Positions 47,386 to 56,140 are shown, counted from the first letter of the stretch. The stretch is DNA of 64,000 nt from SHZI01 sp964417725 (GCA_964417725.1 CAYQIV010000009.1:1-64000); one strand, 5' to 3'. Notes: a model not told the origin generated them from the letters alone. Numbers and translations: made by a program.

Positions 47386-47967
47386 ATGAAACAAAGCACC
47401 GTACTGCTCGTCGACGACGAACCCAACCTGACCGCCGCCATGAAACGCGCATTGCGCGACCAGCCATGGAAAGTGATCTGCGCCGGTGGCGCCAGCGAGG
47501 CGCTGGAGATCCTCGATCGCGAACCCGTCGACGTGGTCGTCTCCGACGAGCGGATGCCCGGCATTTCGGGCTGCGAACTGCTGGCACGCGTCCGCACGAG
47601 GCACCCCGACACCATTCGCATGGTCCTGTCGGGCCAGGCCAGCCTCGATTCGGCCATCAAGGCCATCAACGAGGGTGAGGTCTACCGCTACTTCCTCAAG
47701 CCCTGCAATCCGGCAGAACTGGCCACGACGATTCGCCAGGCACTGGCCCACAAGCAGCTGCTGGCATTGAGCAAGCAACTGCTGCGCGACTACCAGCGCA
47801 AGAACCGTCTGCTCCAGGAACTCGAGGAGGTCAACCCCGGGCTGACGCAACTGAACCTGGATGACGACGGCGCGATCCTCGTCGAGGAGGACGATGATGG
47901 CGATATCAATGACTTCCTGGCCAGCCTTGAGCGCGAGATCGCTGGCGCACGGAGCCCGCGTACCTGA
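47386..47967 (+). CDS. Response regulator with short coiled-coil tail
   Basis: A 193-residue protein. The receiver domain covers about 1-125, with VLLVDDEPNL, the acceptor in VVVSDERMPG and the switch Lys in YFLKPCNP. A helical segment (about 125-160, LALSKQLLRDYQRKNRLLQEL) and an acidic tail (EEDDDGD) follow instead of a DNA-binding domain. It is the last gene of the kinase cassette and may act as a phosphate sink or adaptor. AGGTGA lies before the start. Confidence 0.9.
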   Translation: MKQSTVLLVDDEPNLTAAMKRALRDQPWKVICAGGASEALEILDREPVDVVVSDERMPGISGCELLARVRTRHPDTIRMVLSGQASLDSAIKAINEGEVYRYFLKPCNPAELATTIRQALAHKQLLALSKQLLRDYQRKNRLLQELEEVNPGLTQLNLDDDGAILVEEDDDGDINDFLASLEREIAGARSPRT

Positions 47968-47977
47968 GCGTGGCCGG

Positions 47978-48616
47978 TCAGTCGTCAGCCGGGTAGTAGT
48001 GATCGAGACAGAATGCGCACAGGGTGTGGCTGGTCTCGACGGGTGACTTTTCCACCCATTCCGGCACCCAGTCCCAACCACCGGCCTCAACCATATTCTC
48101 GACCCGCCGGCAGTGCGCGCACTGGTGGATGATGCCATCGGCATCGGCGTAGCGCGCCTTGTCCGGCCCACAAACGGGGCGCCCCCGTTCGGTCATCGAT
48201 TGTTCGGCGACCAGCGAGTTGACCACGAGCAGGCCGACTGCACCCGGCAGGCGGTAAAGGGTCATCAGGAAACGCCGGTATCGCGCCGGGCTGGAGCATT
48301 CGTACTCATGCTGGAGCGGGGTTTTCGGGCCTGCGCCCTCGCCGGCGACCGCCCGCTGGTAGAGCCCGGTGTAATAGGCCTTCAGCGCCGCCGGAACGGC
48401 ATCAAGCACGCAGCGTTCGAGTGGCCACTCACGGAGGATCGCAGGTTGCCCGCCATTATCGGCGGCAAAATGCAGCCAGGCGGGGTTGACGTAGATGAGG
48501 TCAAGATCCGGGTCCAGCCCGTAGACCGAATCGCGATGGGCCTCCATCGCCGCAAGGTCCCAGCGGGCCAGCACCTCGCGGTAGGCCGGACTGCAACGGT
48601 GTTCGAAGCTATCCAT
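47978..48616 (-). CDS. PAS-like protein with C-terminal cysteine motif
   Basis: A 212-residue soluble protein. The N-terminal half contains VYGLDPDLDLIYVNPAWLHF, which reads like a PAS core. The C-terminus has CAHCRRVENM, then a tryptophan-rich stretch, then HTLCAFCLDHYYP. That Cys-x2-Cys ... Cys-x2-Cys pair ending in YP is known at the ends of many PAS kinases, but here no kinase domain follows. GGAGG precedes the ATG. It converges with the last response regulator 10 bases away and lies downstream of the molybdoenzyme on the same strand. Confidence 0.65.
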   Translation of the reverse strand: MDSFEHRCSPAYREVLARWDLAAMEAHRDSVYGLDPDLDLIYVNPAWLHFAADNGGQPAILREWPLERCVLDAVPAALKAYYTGLYQRAVAGEGAGPKTPLQHEYECSSPARYRRFLMTLYRLPGAVGLLVVNSLVAEQSMTERGRPVCGPDKARYADADGIIHQCAHCRRVENMVEAGGWDWVPEWVEKSPVETSHTLCAFCLDHYYPADD

Positions 48617-48720
48617 TCACCCTCCGGCAGGATGACAGCCGGACACGGCGCAAGGATGAAGGCCACCACCTGCCGGCGTCTGCGACGGCAGTCACACCGG
48701 CGATGCAGCGTGAAGCCAGG

Positions 48721-51516
48721 TCAGCCTGGCGCCCTGGCGGAACCTATCTTCTCGAAGTTGCAGGTGAAATCGGCAAAGGTCTGGTTGGGTTCGAAGGCCA
48801 GCGGCCGGTAGGTGATATGCCCATAGCCGCTGACCAGCGAGGTGCGCTTGATGAGTGCGGCGCTCGAGATGACGGCACCGAAGTTCTGGCGCCGCGGAAA
48901 CAGCATCGGGTCCCAGCCGTGATACATGAACAGCGTTCCGGGCGGCATCATGCTGCTGACGTGCGCCATGGCATCGAATGCGCCGAGCTTGTTGTAGACC
49001 CGCAGCATGTCTCCATCGACCACGCCACGTGCCGCGGCATCGACCGGGCTGACGTAGACATCCGGTTGCCCGCGACGCAGGCTGAGCAGCAGCGCATCGT
49101 CGGTCCACATGTTGTGGATGCCATGACGGACGTGCCCCATGATCATCTGCAAAGGATAGCCGGGCAGGCGCAACGGTTCACGGTATGCCGGCAGTTGCTC
49201 GTCCTCGGACAGGAACCAGGGATGGTCCAGGTAGTACTGCTGGCGCCCCGTCAGCGTCGGATAGGGCTCGTGCTTTTCGACAGCGCGCAACATGACCGAG
49301 CCATACGGCGACCCGGGTCCGTACACGACCCGGTCGGTGTCTTCATTGCGCATCAGTCCGCGACGGGCCATTTCGGCGAACGGCACCTTTGGCACACCTT
49401 CGTCCCTGCCGATCAGGTATTCGATGACATCGACCGTATCGGTGATGCGGCCATCCATCGTGTACTGGGCGTGGTAACGCGTGAAGTCGCGACTGATCGG
49501 CATGCCGTGGAATTCATCGGTGATCGGTGCGACATTGCGCTGCCCGGCCCGCCGACTGATTGCCGCCGCCAGCCGCTCCAGAACCCGCCAGTCATCGACC
49601 GCCTCGCCGAGCGGCGGAACCGCGGCATCGAGCACCTGAACATAGGGTGTGCGCGCCTCGAGCATGTAGTCCTTGCGCTCGTAATGGTGGGCAACCGGCA
49701 ACACGTAATCAGAGTACATCGCCGTGACACCCATGTCGGGTGCCAGGGTGACGATGGTCTCGAGTTGGGCGAGCCACTTCTCGCGCCAACGCCCGCCGGC
49801 CGAGCGCCAGGCGGCGGCATTGCTCCCGGCATAGATGGCCATCTTCCACGGGGTGGCCGCGTAATCGGGCCAACCACCGGTCTCTGTGGCCTCCCTGAAC
49901 GCGGCATCGACCTCGTCGGCCAGGGCCTTGCCGTAGACCTGCTCGTTGAGGTCACGGCCCTCCGCGTGGACGTAATCCCAGCGCGCCGCCGTCGCCACGC
50001 GGAAGGTCGGTGGATTGCCATTGAACATGAAGTCGATCTGGCTGTCCGTGCGCCCCAGGTTCTCGAGCTGCAGCCCACCACCCGCCTTGCCGAGGTTTCC
50101 CGTCAGTGAAAGCAGCAGCATGAATGCCCGCTGGACCAGGTCGCCATGCAGCGACTTGCACATTCGGTAACCCGTGAAGATCATCGCCGGCCTGGCAGCA
50201 GCGAACGTCCGCGCCAGCCAGCGGATGTTGTCGGCGTGCACGCCACAGAGCGTCGCCGCCTTCTCCGGCACGTAGGCCGCGGCCCGTTGGCGCAGCAGGG
50301 AGTAGACCGGCATCACCCGGATGACGCCTTCGCGTGTCTCGACGTCGAAGCGGCCTTCCAGCACCGGCCGGATCGCACCAAGCGCCAGCGATCCCCCGGG
50401 AATGACCGGTTCCGGTGAACCGGGCGGCGGCGGCGGATTGCCGGTCGCCGGCGCCTGCACCAGCTTGTCCGTGACCTCGTCCCAGACGTAGAAGACATTG
50501 TCCCTGGCATCGGGCGCTGCGCTGAGGTCCGTTTCGCGCAGGTAGCGGCCGGTGTCCGCCCGAACCAGAAATGGCAGGTCGGTCTGCTCGCGCACGTAAT
50601 CGCGGTCGACCAGCCGTTCGCTGAGGATGACCTCGATCATGCTCATGGCGAGTGCGGCATCCGTGCCAGGCCGGGGATTGATCCAGCGGCTGGCATGCAT
50701 GGCAGTCGGCGTGAACTCGGGCGAGATCGCGATGACCTCCGTGCCGTTGTAGCGCGCCTCCCAGAAAAAATGCGCATCGGGGATGCGCGTCACCGCCGGG
50801 TTGCAGAACCAGACCAGGCAGCACTTCGACTTGAATACGGCCGCCATGGTATCGCCGAGCAACGCCTCACCGACGGTCATGTAGACACCGGTCGGCAGGT
50901 CACCAACGCCGGCGAAGGCCTCGGGAAGCTCGATGCCCGACAACGCGGCAAAGCGCCCCAGCGCGGCGAAAGATGCCCGCTTGAGGACCATCTGCGTGCC
51001 GAGGTCCATGCTGATCGAACGCGGCCCATGCGCCACCGAGTTATCGATGAACCGGTCAGCGATCTCGTCCATCGCCTGTTCCCAGCTGATGCGCTCCCAT
51101 CTGCCTTCGCCGCGCGCACCGAGGCGTTTCATCGGGTACAGGACCCGCTGTGCGCCATACATGTACTTGGCATGGCGCAGGCCCTTCTGGCAGCCGCGTG
51201 GGCCGTAGTCCGGCGCGTCCTCGGAGCGGCCGTATTCGCCCTGTTGCTCCTCGCGCCAGACGATGTTGTTCTTCACATAGACGTTGAACGCACAGTTGCC
51301 CGTGCAATTGGTCCCGTGGGTGCCGCGCACGACGCGATCCCAGGTCCACTTGTGGCGCATCAGGTCTTCCCACCCGCGATACGGCTGCGGCTCGCCGCCA
51401 TCGATGGCGGCCGCCGACACGTACTTGAGCGACAGGGTTGTCGCGAGTGCGCCGGACCCCGCGAGAAAGTGTCGCCGGTCGAACCGGGTGGATTCCATCG
51501 AGGGATTCGTTGCCAT
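48721..51516 (-). CDS. Type II DMSO-reductase-family molybdoenzyme, catalytic subunit
   Basis: A 931-residue Mo-bis(MGD) oxidoreductase. The N-terminus carries a Tat signal (FDRRHFLAG, Arg14-Arg15), so it is exported folded. The FS0 [4Fe-4S] ligands are His67-x3-Cys71-x3-Cys75 and Cys109, and Asp206 in GVGDLPTG aligns with the Mo-ligand Asp of NarG, placing it in the type II group (nitrate and selenate reductases, ethylbenzene, DMS and steroid C25 dehydrogenases). RIPDAHFFWEARYNG is also typical. No iron-sulfur beta, heme gamma or chaperone delta gene is in the window. It starts two bases after the HCCA-isomerase-like gene. Confidence 0.85.
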   Translation of the reverse strand: MATNPSMESTRFDRRHFLAGSGALATTLSLKYVSAAAIDGGEPQPYRGWEDLMRHKWTWDRVVRGTHGTNCTGNCAFNVYVKNNIVWREEQQGEYGRSEDAPDYGPRGCQKGLRHAKYMYGAQRVLYPMKRLGARGEGRWERISWEQAMDEIADRFIDNSVAHGPRSISMDLGTQMVLKRASFAALGRFAALSGIELPEAFAGVGDLPTGVYMTVGEALLGDTMAAVFKSKCCLVWFCNPAVTRIPDAHFFWEARYNGTEVIAISPEFTPTAMHASRWINPRPGTDAALAMSMIEVILSERLVDRDYVREQTDLPFLVRADTGRYLRETDLSAAPDARDNVFYVWDEVTDKLVQAPATGNPPPPPGSPEPVIPGGSLALGAIRPVLEGRFDVETREGVIRVMPVYSLLRQRAAAYVPEKAATLCGVHADNIRWLARTFAAARPAMIFTGYRMCKSLHGDLVQRAFMLLLSLTGNLGKAGGGLQLENLGRTDSQIDFMFNGNPPTFRVATAARWDYVHAEGRDLNEQVYGKALADEVDAAFREATETGGWPDYAATPWKMAIYAGSNAAAWRSAGGRWREKWLAQLETIVTLAPDMGVTAMYSDYVLPVAHHYERKDYMLEARTPYVQVLDAAVPPLGEAVDDWRVLERLAAAISRRAGQRNVAPITDEFHGMPISRDFTRYHAQYTMDGRITDTVDVIEYLIGRDEGVPKVPFAEMARRGLMRNEDTDRVVYGPGSPYGSVMLRAVEKHEPYPTLTGRQQYYLDHPWFLSEDEQLPAYREPLRLPGYPLQMIMGHVRHGIHNMWTDDALLLSLRRGQPDVYVSPVDAAARGVVDGDMLRVYNKLGAFDAMAHVSSMMPPGTLFMYHGWDPMLFPRRQNFGAVISSAALIKRTSLVSGYGHITYRPLAFEPNQTFADFTCNFEKIGSARAPG

Positions 51517-51518
51517 GT

Positions 51519-52223
51519 TCAGGGTCCTGGTCGGGTCATCGTCATTGTCGGCGCGCCGGCCGCCGGCTCGGCCGGCAAGCGGCCATGGTCGCCCGGCGCA
51601 ATGAAGGGTTGGTCGCCGCCGATGAGCAGCTGCGCCTCAATCAGCGGCAAACGGTCATTGCCGAAGTACATGTCGGTACCGAGGAAAAAAGTCGGGGAAC
51701 CGAAGCCACCGCGGGCCACCAGCGTATCGCAGTTGTCCTGGAGTGCGGCCGCCGTATCAGCCGCAGCGACGGCACTGCGGAAGCGGGCGCGGTCGAGCCC
51801 CACCGCCACGGCAATGTCATCGATGACATCTTCGGCCAGGATGTCCCTGCCCTCCGTGAAATACGCGCGGAAAACGGCGTGGGCGTAATCCGGCCCCTGA
51901 CCGGCGGCACTCGCCACGATCGCCCCACGCTGGGCGCGCTCCGGTGTCACCGGCCAACGGGGTGGCAAGTGGATGCGCACGCCGCAATACCGCGCCCAAT
52001 CCTGGAGGTCCTTGGCCGAATATGCTGCCTTGCGCGGGTTCGGGTCGAGCCGCGTGCCGGGAAAACTGCGGTTGGCCTCGGCGTGGACCCTGTCGACGAG
52101 GATCGGCAGGTAGCGCACGGTGGCACCGGTGCGCATCGCCACTTCGCGGATGCGCACGAATGCCAGATACGTCCATGGGCAGGAGCAGCAGTAGTAGAAA
52201 TCGATTTCCCTGGCCGTCGTCAT
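51519..52223 (-). CDS. DsbA-fold protein, 2-hydroxychromene-2-carboxylate isomerase-like
   Basis: A 234-residue thioredoxin-fold protein of the GST-kappa/HCCA-isomerase group: IDFYYCCSCPWTYLAFVRI at the N-terminus, an all-helical insert and GGFGSPTFFLGTDMYFGNDRL near residue 180. Where isomerases have a catalytic Ser before Pro, this protein has Cys15, giving CPWT and a CCSC cluster. Glutathione-dependent isomerase, reductase or thiol chemistry are all possible. There is no signal peptide. Its ATG overlaps the ligase stop by four bases, and it is tightly followed by the molybdoenzyme. Confidence 0.75.
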   Translation of the reverse strand: MTTAREIDFYYCCSCPWTYLAFVRIREVAMRTGATVRYLPILVDRVHAEANRSFPGTRLDPNPRKAAYSAKDLQDWARYCGVRIHLPPRWPVTPERAQRGAIVASAAGQGPDYAHAVFRAYFTEGRDILAEDVIDDIAVAVGLDRARFRSAVAAADTAAALQDNCDTLVARGGFGSPTFFLGTDMYFGNDRLPLIEAQLLIGGDQPFIAPGDHGRLPAEPAAGAPTMTMTRPGP

Positions 52224-53758
52224 CGCACGCGGTCGCGCAACGCCGTCTTCAGCACCTTGCCGTTGGCATTGCGGGGAATTTCCCCAAGGAAATCGAAATG
52301 TTTGGGCACCTTCATGCGTGACACCTGCCCACTGCACCAGTCGCTGATCGCCGCCGGGTCCAGCGATTGGCCGGGACGACAGACGACAAACGCCTTGAGG
52401 ACCTCGCCCCACTTGTCGTCGGGCACGCCGATGATGGCCACATCCGCCACCGCCGGGTGGCGCAGCAGTACGTCCTCGACCTCACGGGGATAGATGTTGA
52501 CCCCGCCTGAAATCACCATGTCCTTCTTGCGGTCGACGATGTAGAGGTAGCCTTCGGCATCCCGCCGGGCCAGGTCACCGACACTCACCCAACCGTCCTG
52601 GAAGGCCTCGGCAGTGTCTTCTGGCCTTCCAAAATAACCATTGAAAAGATAAGGACTTGAAGAAAATAGCTCGCCCACTTCATCAATATCGCAGATCCGG
52701 CCATCCGGGCGGCGAACCTCGACCTGCGTACACGGGAAGGGCTGTCCCACGCAGCGTACCTTGCGTATTTGGTCTGGTGGCCGGAGGTTCGAGACGATGC
52801 CAGCCTCCGTCGAGCCATAGGTTTCATGAAGGCGTCCGGGGCCGAAGTAATCGACCAGCACCTCCTTCATGGGCTGGGGCATGGCCGCCGCGTTGGAGAT
52901 CACCGTGCGCAACGTGTTGTCGCGGGCCGCATCGCGCTGCGCTGCTCCGAGGGACATCATCGAGTGAAAGTGTGTCGGCACGCCGAAAAACCCCGTGAAC
53001 GGCGCCTCGCCGAGGCGGCGCATGACGAGTTCCGGCTCGAACCGGTCGATGATCTCGGCATGGCCACCGAAAAAGATCGGGGCCAGCGAGAACACCATGC
53101 CCGCACCGTGGCACATCGGCGCGATGGCCAGGAAACGATCGTCCGGCCCGTAGCAGCCATACTCCACCGCCATGCCGAAAAGCGTCAGGATCCGCGAGCG
53201 GTGCGAAACCAGCACGCCCTTGGGCTTGCCCGTGGTCCCCGACGTGTAGGGGATCGTGAACGTGTCCCACTCCGCCACATTCCGGGGAATGGCCGCCGGA
53301 CGCGCCCGACCGAGCTGTTGCGTCAACTCATCGCCGATGACGATGATGTGGCGCACGCTCTCGAAGCGACAATCGCGCAGCGCCTCGGCATATTCCGCAT
53401 CGGCAAACAGGACCAGGGCGCGGGCATCGTTGCAGATGGCGACGATCTCCGGCACCGCGAGACGCGGGTTGACGGTGGCCAGCGCGATGCCGGCCTGGGA
53501 TGCACCGATGACGATCTCGAGGTACTCGATCGAGTTCCTGGCGACGATGGCGCCATGCTGGCCGGGTGCAAGGCCGATGCCCGTCCCCAGGAATGCGCTG
53601 ACGCGGTCGATGCGATCGACGAGTTCCGCGTAGGTGCGGGTCTTCGACCCGTGCCGGCACGCCACCTTGGCCGGGTCGCGCGTCATCGCGGCACGGACGC
53701 CGGCAGCCAGCGAAAGGTGCTGGAACGATGCGGGCAGAACGGCAGGCGTCGGTGTCAT
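52220..53758 (-). CDS. AMP-dependent acyl-CoA ligase
   Basis: A 512-residue ANL-superfamily ligase that activates a carboxylic acid as adenylate and then thioester. Core motif A8-type loops are visible: FTIPYTSGTTGKPKGVLVSH, ETYGSTEAGIVSNL, GWVSVGDLARRDAEGYLYIVDRKKDMVISGG, and the C-terminal NANGKVLKTALR catalytic lysine. The start at 53758 lies four bases after the preceding gene. Medium-chain, aromatic or terpenoid acids are all possible. In this operon it probably activates the acid processed by its neighbours. Confidence 0.93.
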   Translation of the reverse strand: MTPTPAVLPASFQHLSLAAGVRAAMTRDPAKVACRHGSKTRTYAELVDRIDRVSAFLGTGIGLAPGQHGAIVARNSIEYLEIVIGASQAGIALATVNPRLAVPEIVAICNDARALVLFADAEYAEALRDCRFESVRHIIVIGDELTQQLGRARPAAIPRNVAEWDTFTIPYTSGTTGKPKGVLVSHRSRILTLFGMAVEYGCYGPDDRFLAIAPMCHGAGMVFSLAPIFFGGHAEIIDRFEPELVMRRLGEAPFTGFFGVPTHFHSMMSLGAAQRDAARDNTLRTVISNAAAMPQPMKEVLVDYFGPGRLHETYGSTEAGIVSNLRPPDQIRKVRCVGQPFPCTQVEVRRPDGRICDIDEVGELFSSSPYLFNGYFGRPEDTAEAFQDGWVSVGDLARRDAEGYLYIVDRKKDMVISGGVNIYPREVEDVLLRHPAVADVAIIGVPDDKWGEVLKAFVVCRPGQSLDPAAISDWCSGQVSRMKVPKHFDFLGEIPRNANGKVLKTALRDRVR

Positions 53759-53762
53759 TCCT

Positions 53763-54656
53763 TCACTCCTGGCCTGGCAGGCGGAACACGCGCAGCGCAT
53801 TGTCGCGCATCAGCAAGCGGTGCGCCTCCCCGCTCAGCCCCAGCGCATCGACTTCTCGGACCGCGCGCTCCGGGTCGATGACCGGCCAGTCGGTGCCAAA
53901 CATCACCTTGTGGCGCCCGTACGTGCTGGCGTAATGCACGAATGATGGCGGCCAGTAGCGCGGCGCATAGGCATCACCTGCCGCGTAGACATTCTCGTGC
54001 TTCCAGCACATGGAGATCATTTCCTCCGTCCACGGGATGCCGATGTGGATGCCGATGAGGCGCAGTTCGGGGAAATCGATGGCCACCTGATCGAGGCAGA
54101 TCGGGCGGCCAACCGAGGGCAGGCGCCGGTGGCGCGAGTACACCAGGTTGTGTCCGACCTGCATCATGATCGGGATATCGAGCTCGCAACACTTGGCATA
54201 GTAGGGATAGTACTTGGCGTGATCCGGCGCCAGCCCACACCAGTGCGGGTAGAGGTGGGCGCCGACGAAACCGTACTCGCGCACCGCCTGCTCGAGATCC
54301 CGCAGGCCCTGCATGCCGCGGAAGGGGTCGATACCGGCCAGCCCGGAAAAACGCGCGGGGTGGTTTTGACAAACCTCGTGGACGCGCTGGTAGGGGATCT
54401 CGAAGCCCCCCCGCACGTTGATGTCGCCGGCCCGCACGGCGATGAGCAGCGAGCGCTCGATGCCCGCCCGGTCCATGCGCGCCAGATAATCCTCGACGGA
54501 CACGCCACCCCGGATATCCTCCGGCATGCGGACCTGGCGTTTGAAGTCCTCGTCGAGCCCCGTCTGGCCGGCCATGACTTCCTGCGGGGTAAAGAGGTTG
54601 CAGACGATGTCGATCGTGCCATCGCGCGATGTCGAAGGATTGCTGCTACTGACCAT
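53763..54656 (-). CDS. Amidohydrolase-2-fold protein lacking the HxH metal motif
   Basis: A 297-residue TIM-barrel protein of the amidohydrolase_2/ACMSD-decarboxylase group. Barrel motifs VGAHLYPHWCGL, MMQVGHN, LIGIHIGIPW and VMFGTDWP are present, the last with the usual metal-binding Asp. At the N-terminus, however, the expected D-x-H-x-H reads IDIVCNLFTP, so both histidines are absent. Some subfamilies show this, and metal use would differ. The ATG at 54656 overlaps the bicupin gene by 11 bases. A hydrolase or decarboxylase step in the operon's pathway is inferred. Confidence 0.75.
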   Translation of the reverse strand: MVSSSNPSTSRDGTIDIVCNLFTPQEVMAGQTGLDEDFKRQVRMPEDIRGGVSVEDYLARMDRAGIERSLLIAVRAGDINVRGGFEIPYQRVHEVCQNHPARFSGLAGIDPFRGMQGLRDLEQAVREYGFVGAHLYPHWCGLAPDHAKYYPYYAKCCELDIPIMMQVGHNLVYSRHRRLPSVGRPICLDQVAIDFPELRLIGIHIGIPWTEEMISMCWKHENVYAAGDAYAPRYWPPSFVHYASTYGRHKVMFGTDWPVIDPERAVREVDALGLSGEAHRLLMRDNALRVFRLPGQE

Positions 54657-55557
54657 CGAGATCCCACTCGCCAGCAGAACGGGAGCGCACGGGCAACCCG
54701 GCAATCACCGGGGCCTGATACTTGTCGCGCGGGTCGTAGTTGATTGGTTTGCCCTCGACGACGATGCGCTCGTTCACCGTGATCCAGTTGATCAGCGAGC
54801 CGTCCAGGCGGAAGAAGCCCGTCCAGCCGCGCTCTTCACCCGCCACGAAATGACCGTGCTTGACGCGCGCCGGCCTGAAAAAATAGGTACCGGCGTCGAG
54901 CGTGCCGAAGTTGTAGACCAGATGGCCATCGAGGCTGTAGGCCTCCTCGAACACCGGGTGGTGCACCATGCGGTTGTCCGACCAGCCCGGCGGTGCCCAG
55001 GCCAGCATCGTGACAAACCCCTTGTCGTTGTGCCCCGGCGGCGCCGGGTCATGATAGAGGAGCTTGAGCTTGAGAAACCGCTGCGTATCGCCCTCATAGG
55101 CGTTGGGCATCCACTCCATGCGCGAGGTGTCGACAATCGTCAATTGCCCTTGCTCGCTCGAAGCCGTGTTGCCACCCCGGGGCACGAAACGGCCGCGGTC
55201 CTTCGACGAAAGCGAGAAGCCCCAATCACCAAACTCACGGAAGATCAGCACATCGGTACCGGCGGCCGCCTCCATCGGGGGGATGCACAGCCCGGCGGGT
55301 GCGCGAAAATATCCGCCCTTGCCGAGAAAGCGGTCACCAATCCGGATGGTTCCGGACATGACGTACCACTCGACGTCCGCATGATGATAGCCGGCCTCCC
55401 GACGCCACGCCTTGTCGAACACGACGCGCGTCGACGCGGCACCGTTCTCCTCGTCGTAGGACAGGTTTCTCTGCCGCACCTTGCCGTCGCTGCGGGCAAG
55501 TTCCGCCTCGTGCCAGACGAGGTCCGCTTCCTGGATCAGTTCCACATGAGGGCGCAC
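54646..55557 (-). CDS. Bicupin (DUF4437-like) protein
   Basis: A 303-residue soluble protein with two cupin-like halves: the first around GYHHADVEWYVMSGTIRIGD and KGGYFRAPAGLCIPP, the second around HPVFEEAYSLDGHLVYNFG and AGTYFFRPARVKHGHF. Histidines and glutamates at cupin metal positions are visible. The GTG start has AAGGGAGAAAGG upstream. Cupins here could be a dioxygenase, lyase or isomerase in the pathway, or a regulator. It comes before the amidohydrolase-fold gene with an 11-base overlap. Confidence 0.7.
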   Translation of the reverse strand: MRPHVELIQEADLVWHEAELARSDGKVRQRNLSYDEENGAASTRVVFDKAWRREAGYHHADVEWYVMSGTIRIGDRFLGKGGYFRAPAGLCIPPMEAAAGTDVLIFREFGDWGFSLSSKDRGRFVPRGGNTASSEQGQLTIVDTSRMEWMPNAYEGDTQRFLKLKLLYHDPAPPGHNDKGFVTMLAWAPPGWSDNRMVHHPVFEEAYSLDGHLVYNFGTLDAGTYFFRPARVKHGHFVAGEERGWTGFFRLDGSLINWITVNERIVVEGKPINYDPRDKYQAPVIAGLPVRSRSAGEWDLDGQ

Positions 55558-55591
55558 TGCCTTTCTCCCTTGGGTTGGCTGTCGTGGTGGC

Positions 55592-55954
55592 TCAGCGCGA
55601 GCCCCGGCGCCGCGTACCGGCCACCTTCCTGCGGGACTGGCTGGCGGTCTTGCGGGCCTTCTTCTTCACCTTTTTTCCTGGCTGACTGCCCGGCCGGCGC
55701 CTGCCGGCGGGACGGGTTTCCTCGAGCAGCAGGAAGTCGTCGCACAGGGCCCGCGTCTGGCGGCACGCCTCGATGAAGTCCTCCATCACCGGCCCGCTGA
55801 CCGGCACCTGCCCAGGGGCCGGCGCCGCCCGCTTGAGGGCCCGCCAGTCCTTGTTCAGCCGCCGCAGGGTCTGCTCCACGGCATTGGCGACGTACCGGGC
55901 ATGGAAATCCCAGTCACCGCGGATGGCGCCCAGATCCACCGTCTTGTCGGTCAT
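55592..55954 (-). CDS. Small protein with lysine/arginine-rich tail
   Basis: A 120-residue protein starting at ATG 55954, with GGGAG ahead. The first 80 residues are helical (WDFHARYVANAVEQTLRRLN; FIEACRQTRALCDDFLLLEE). The last 35 are almost all basic (KKVKKKARKT, SRRKVAGTRRRGSR), like histone H1-type or phasin-related tails. It is the first gene of the minus-strand operon, 34 bases before the bicupin. DNA or polyester-granule binding is possible; neither is shown. Confidence 0.55.
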   Translation of the reverse strand: MTDKTVDLGAIRGDWDFHARYVANAVEQTLRRLNKDWRALKRAAPAPGQVPVSGPVMEDFIEACRQTRALCDDFLLLEETRPAGRRRPGSQPGKKVKKKARKTASQSRRKVAGTRRRGSR

Positions 55955-55989
55955 TTGCCCACTCCCCGAGTGTCCTTGAATATTTGTAT

Positions 55990-56008
55990 TTGATCGGTCA
56001 TTGATCAA
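55990..56008. promoter_or_regulatory. Palindrome in the divergent promoter region
   Basis: TTGATC (55990-55995) and GATCAA (56003-56008) form a 6-bp inverted repeat around seven bases, in an AT-rich stretch unlike the surrounding DNA. It lies 36 bases upstream of the operon's first ATG and before the divergent membrane-protein gene. It may be an operator. No local regulator gene is seen. Confidence 0.4.
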
Positions 56009-56140
56009 GCTGCATTTGTGAGTCAAATATAGCACCATTCACCCTCGATGGAAGCCACCGCCGCCCGGACGCCATTGCCCACGGGGGGTCCGGCAGGCTA
56101 TGAATGCCGCTGCGCGCCAAGGCGCCCGGGAGAGACCTGC

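Noticed and set aside
48703..51888. Long plus-strand frames opposite the molybdoenzyme
   Set aside because: They mirror the conserved minus-strand gene and show no signal, motif or ribosome-binding site.
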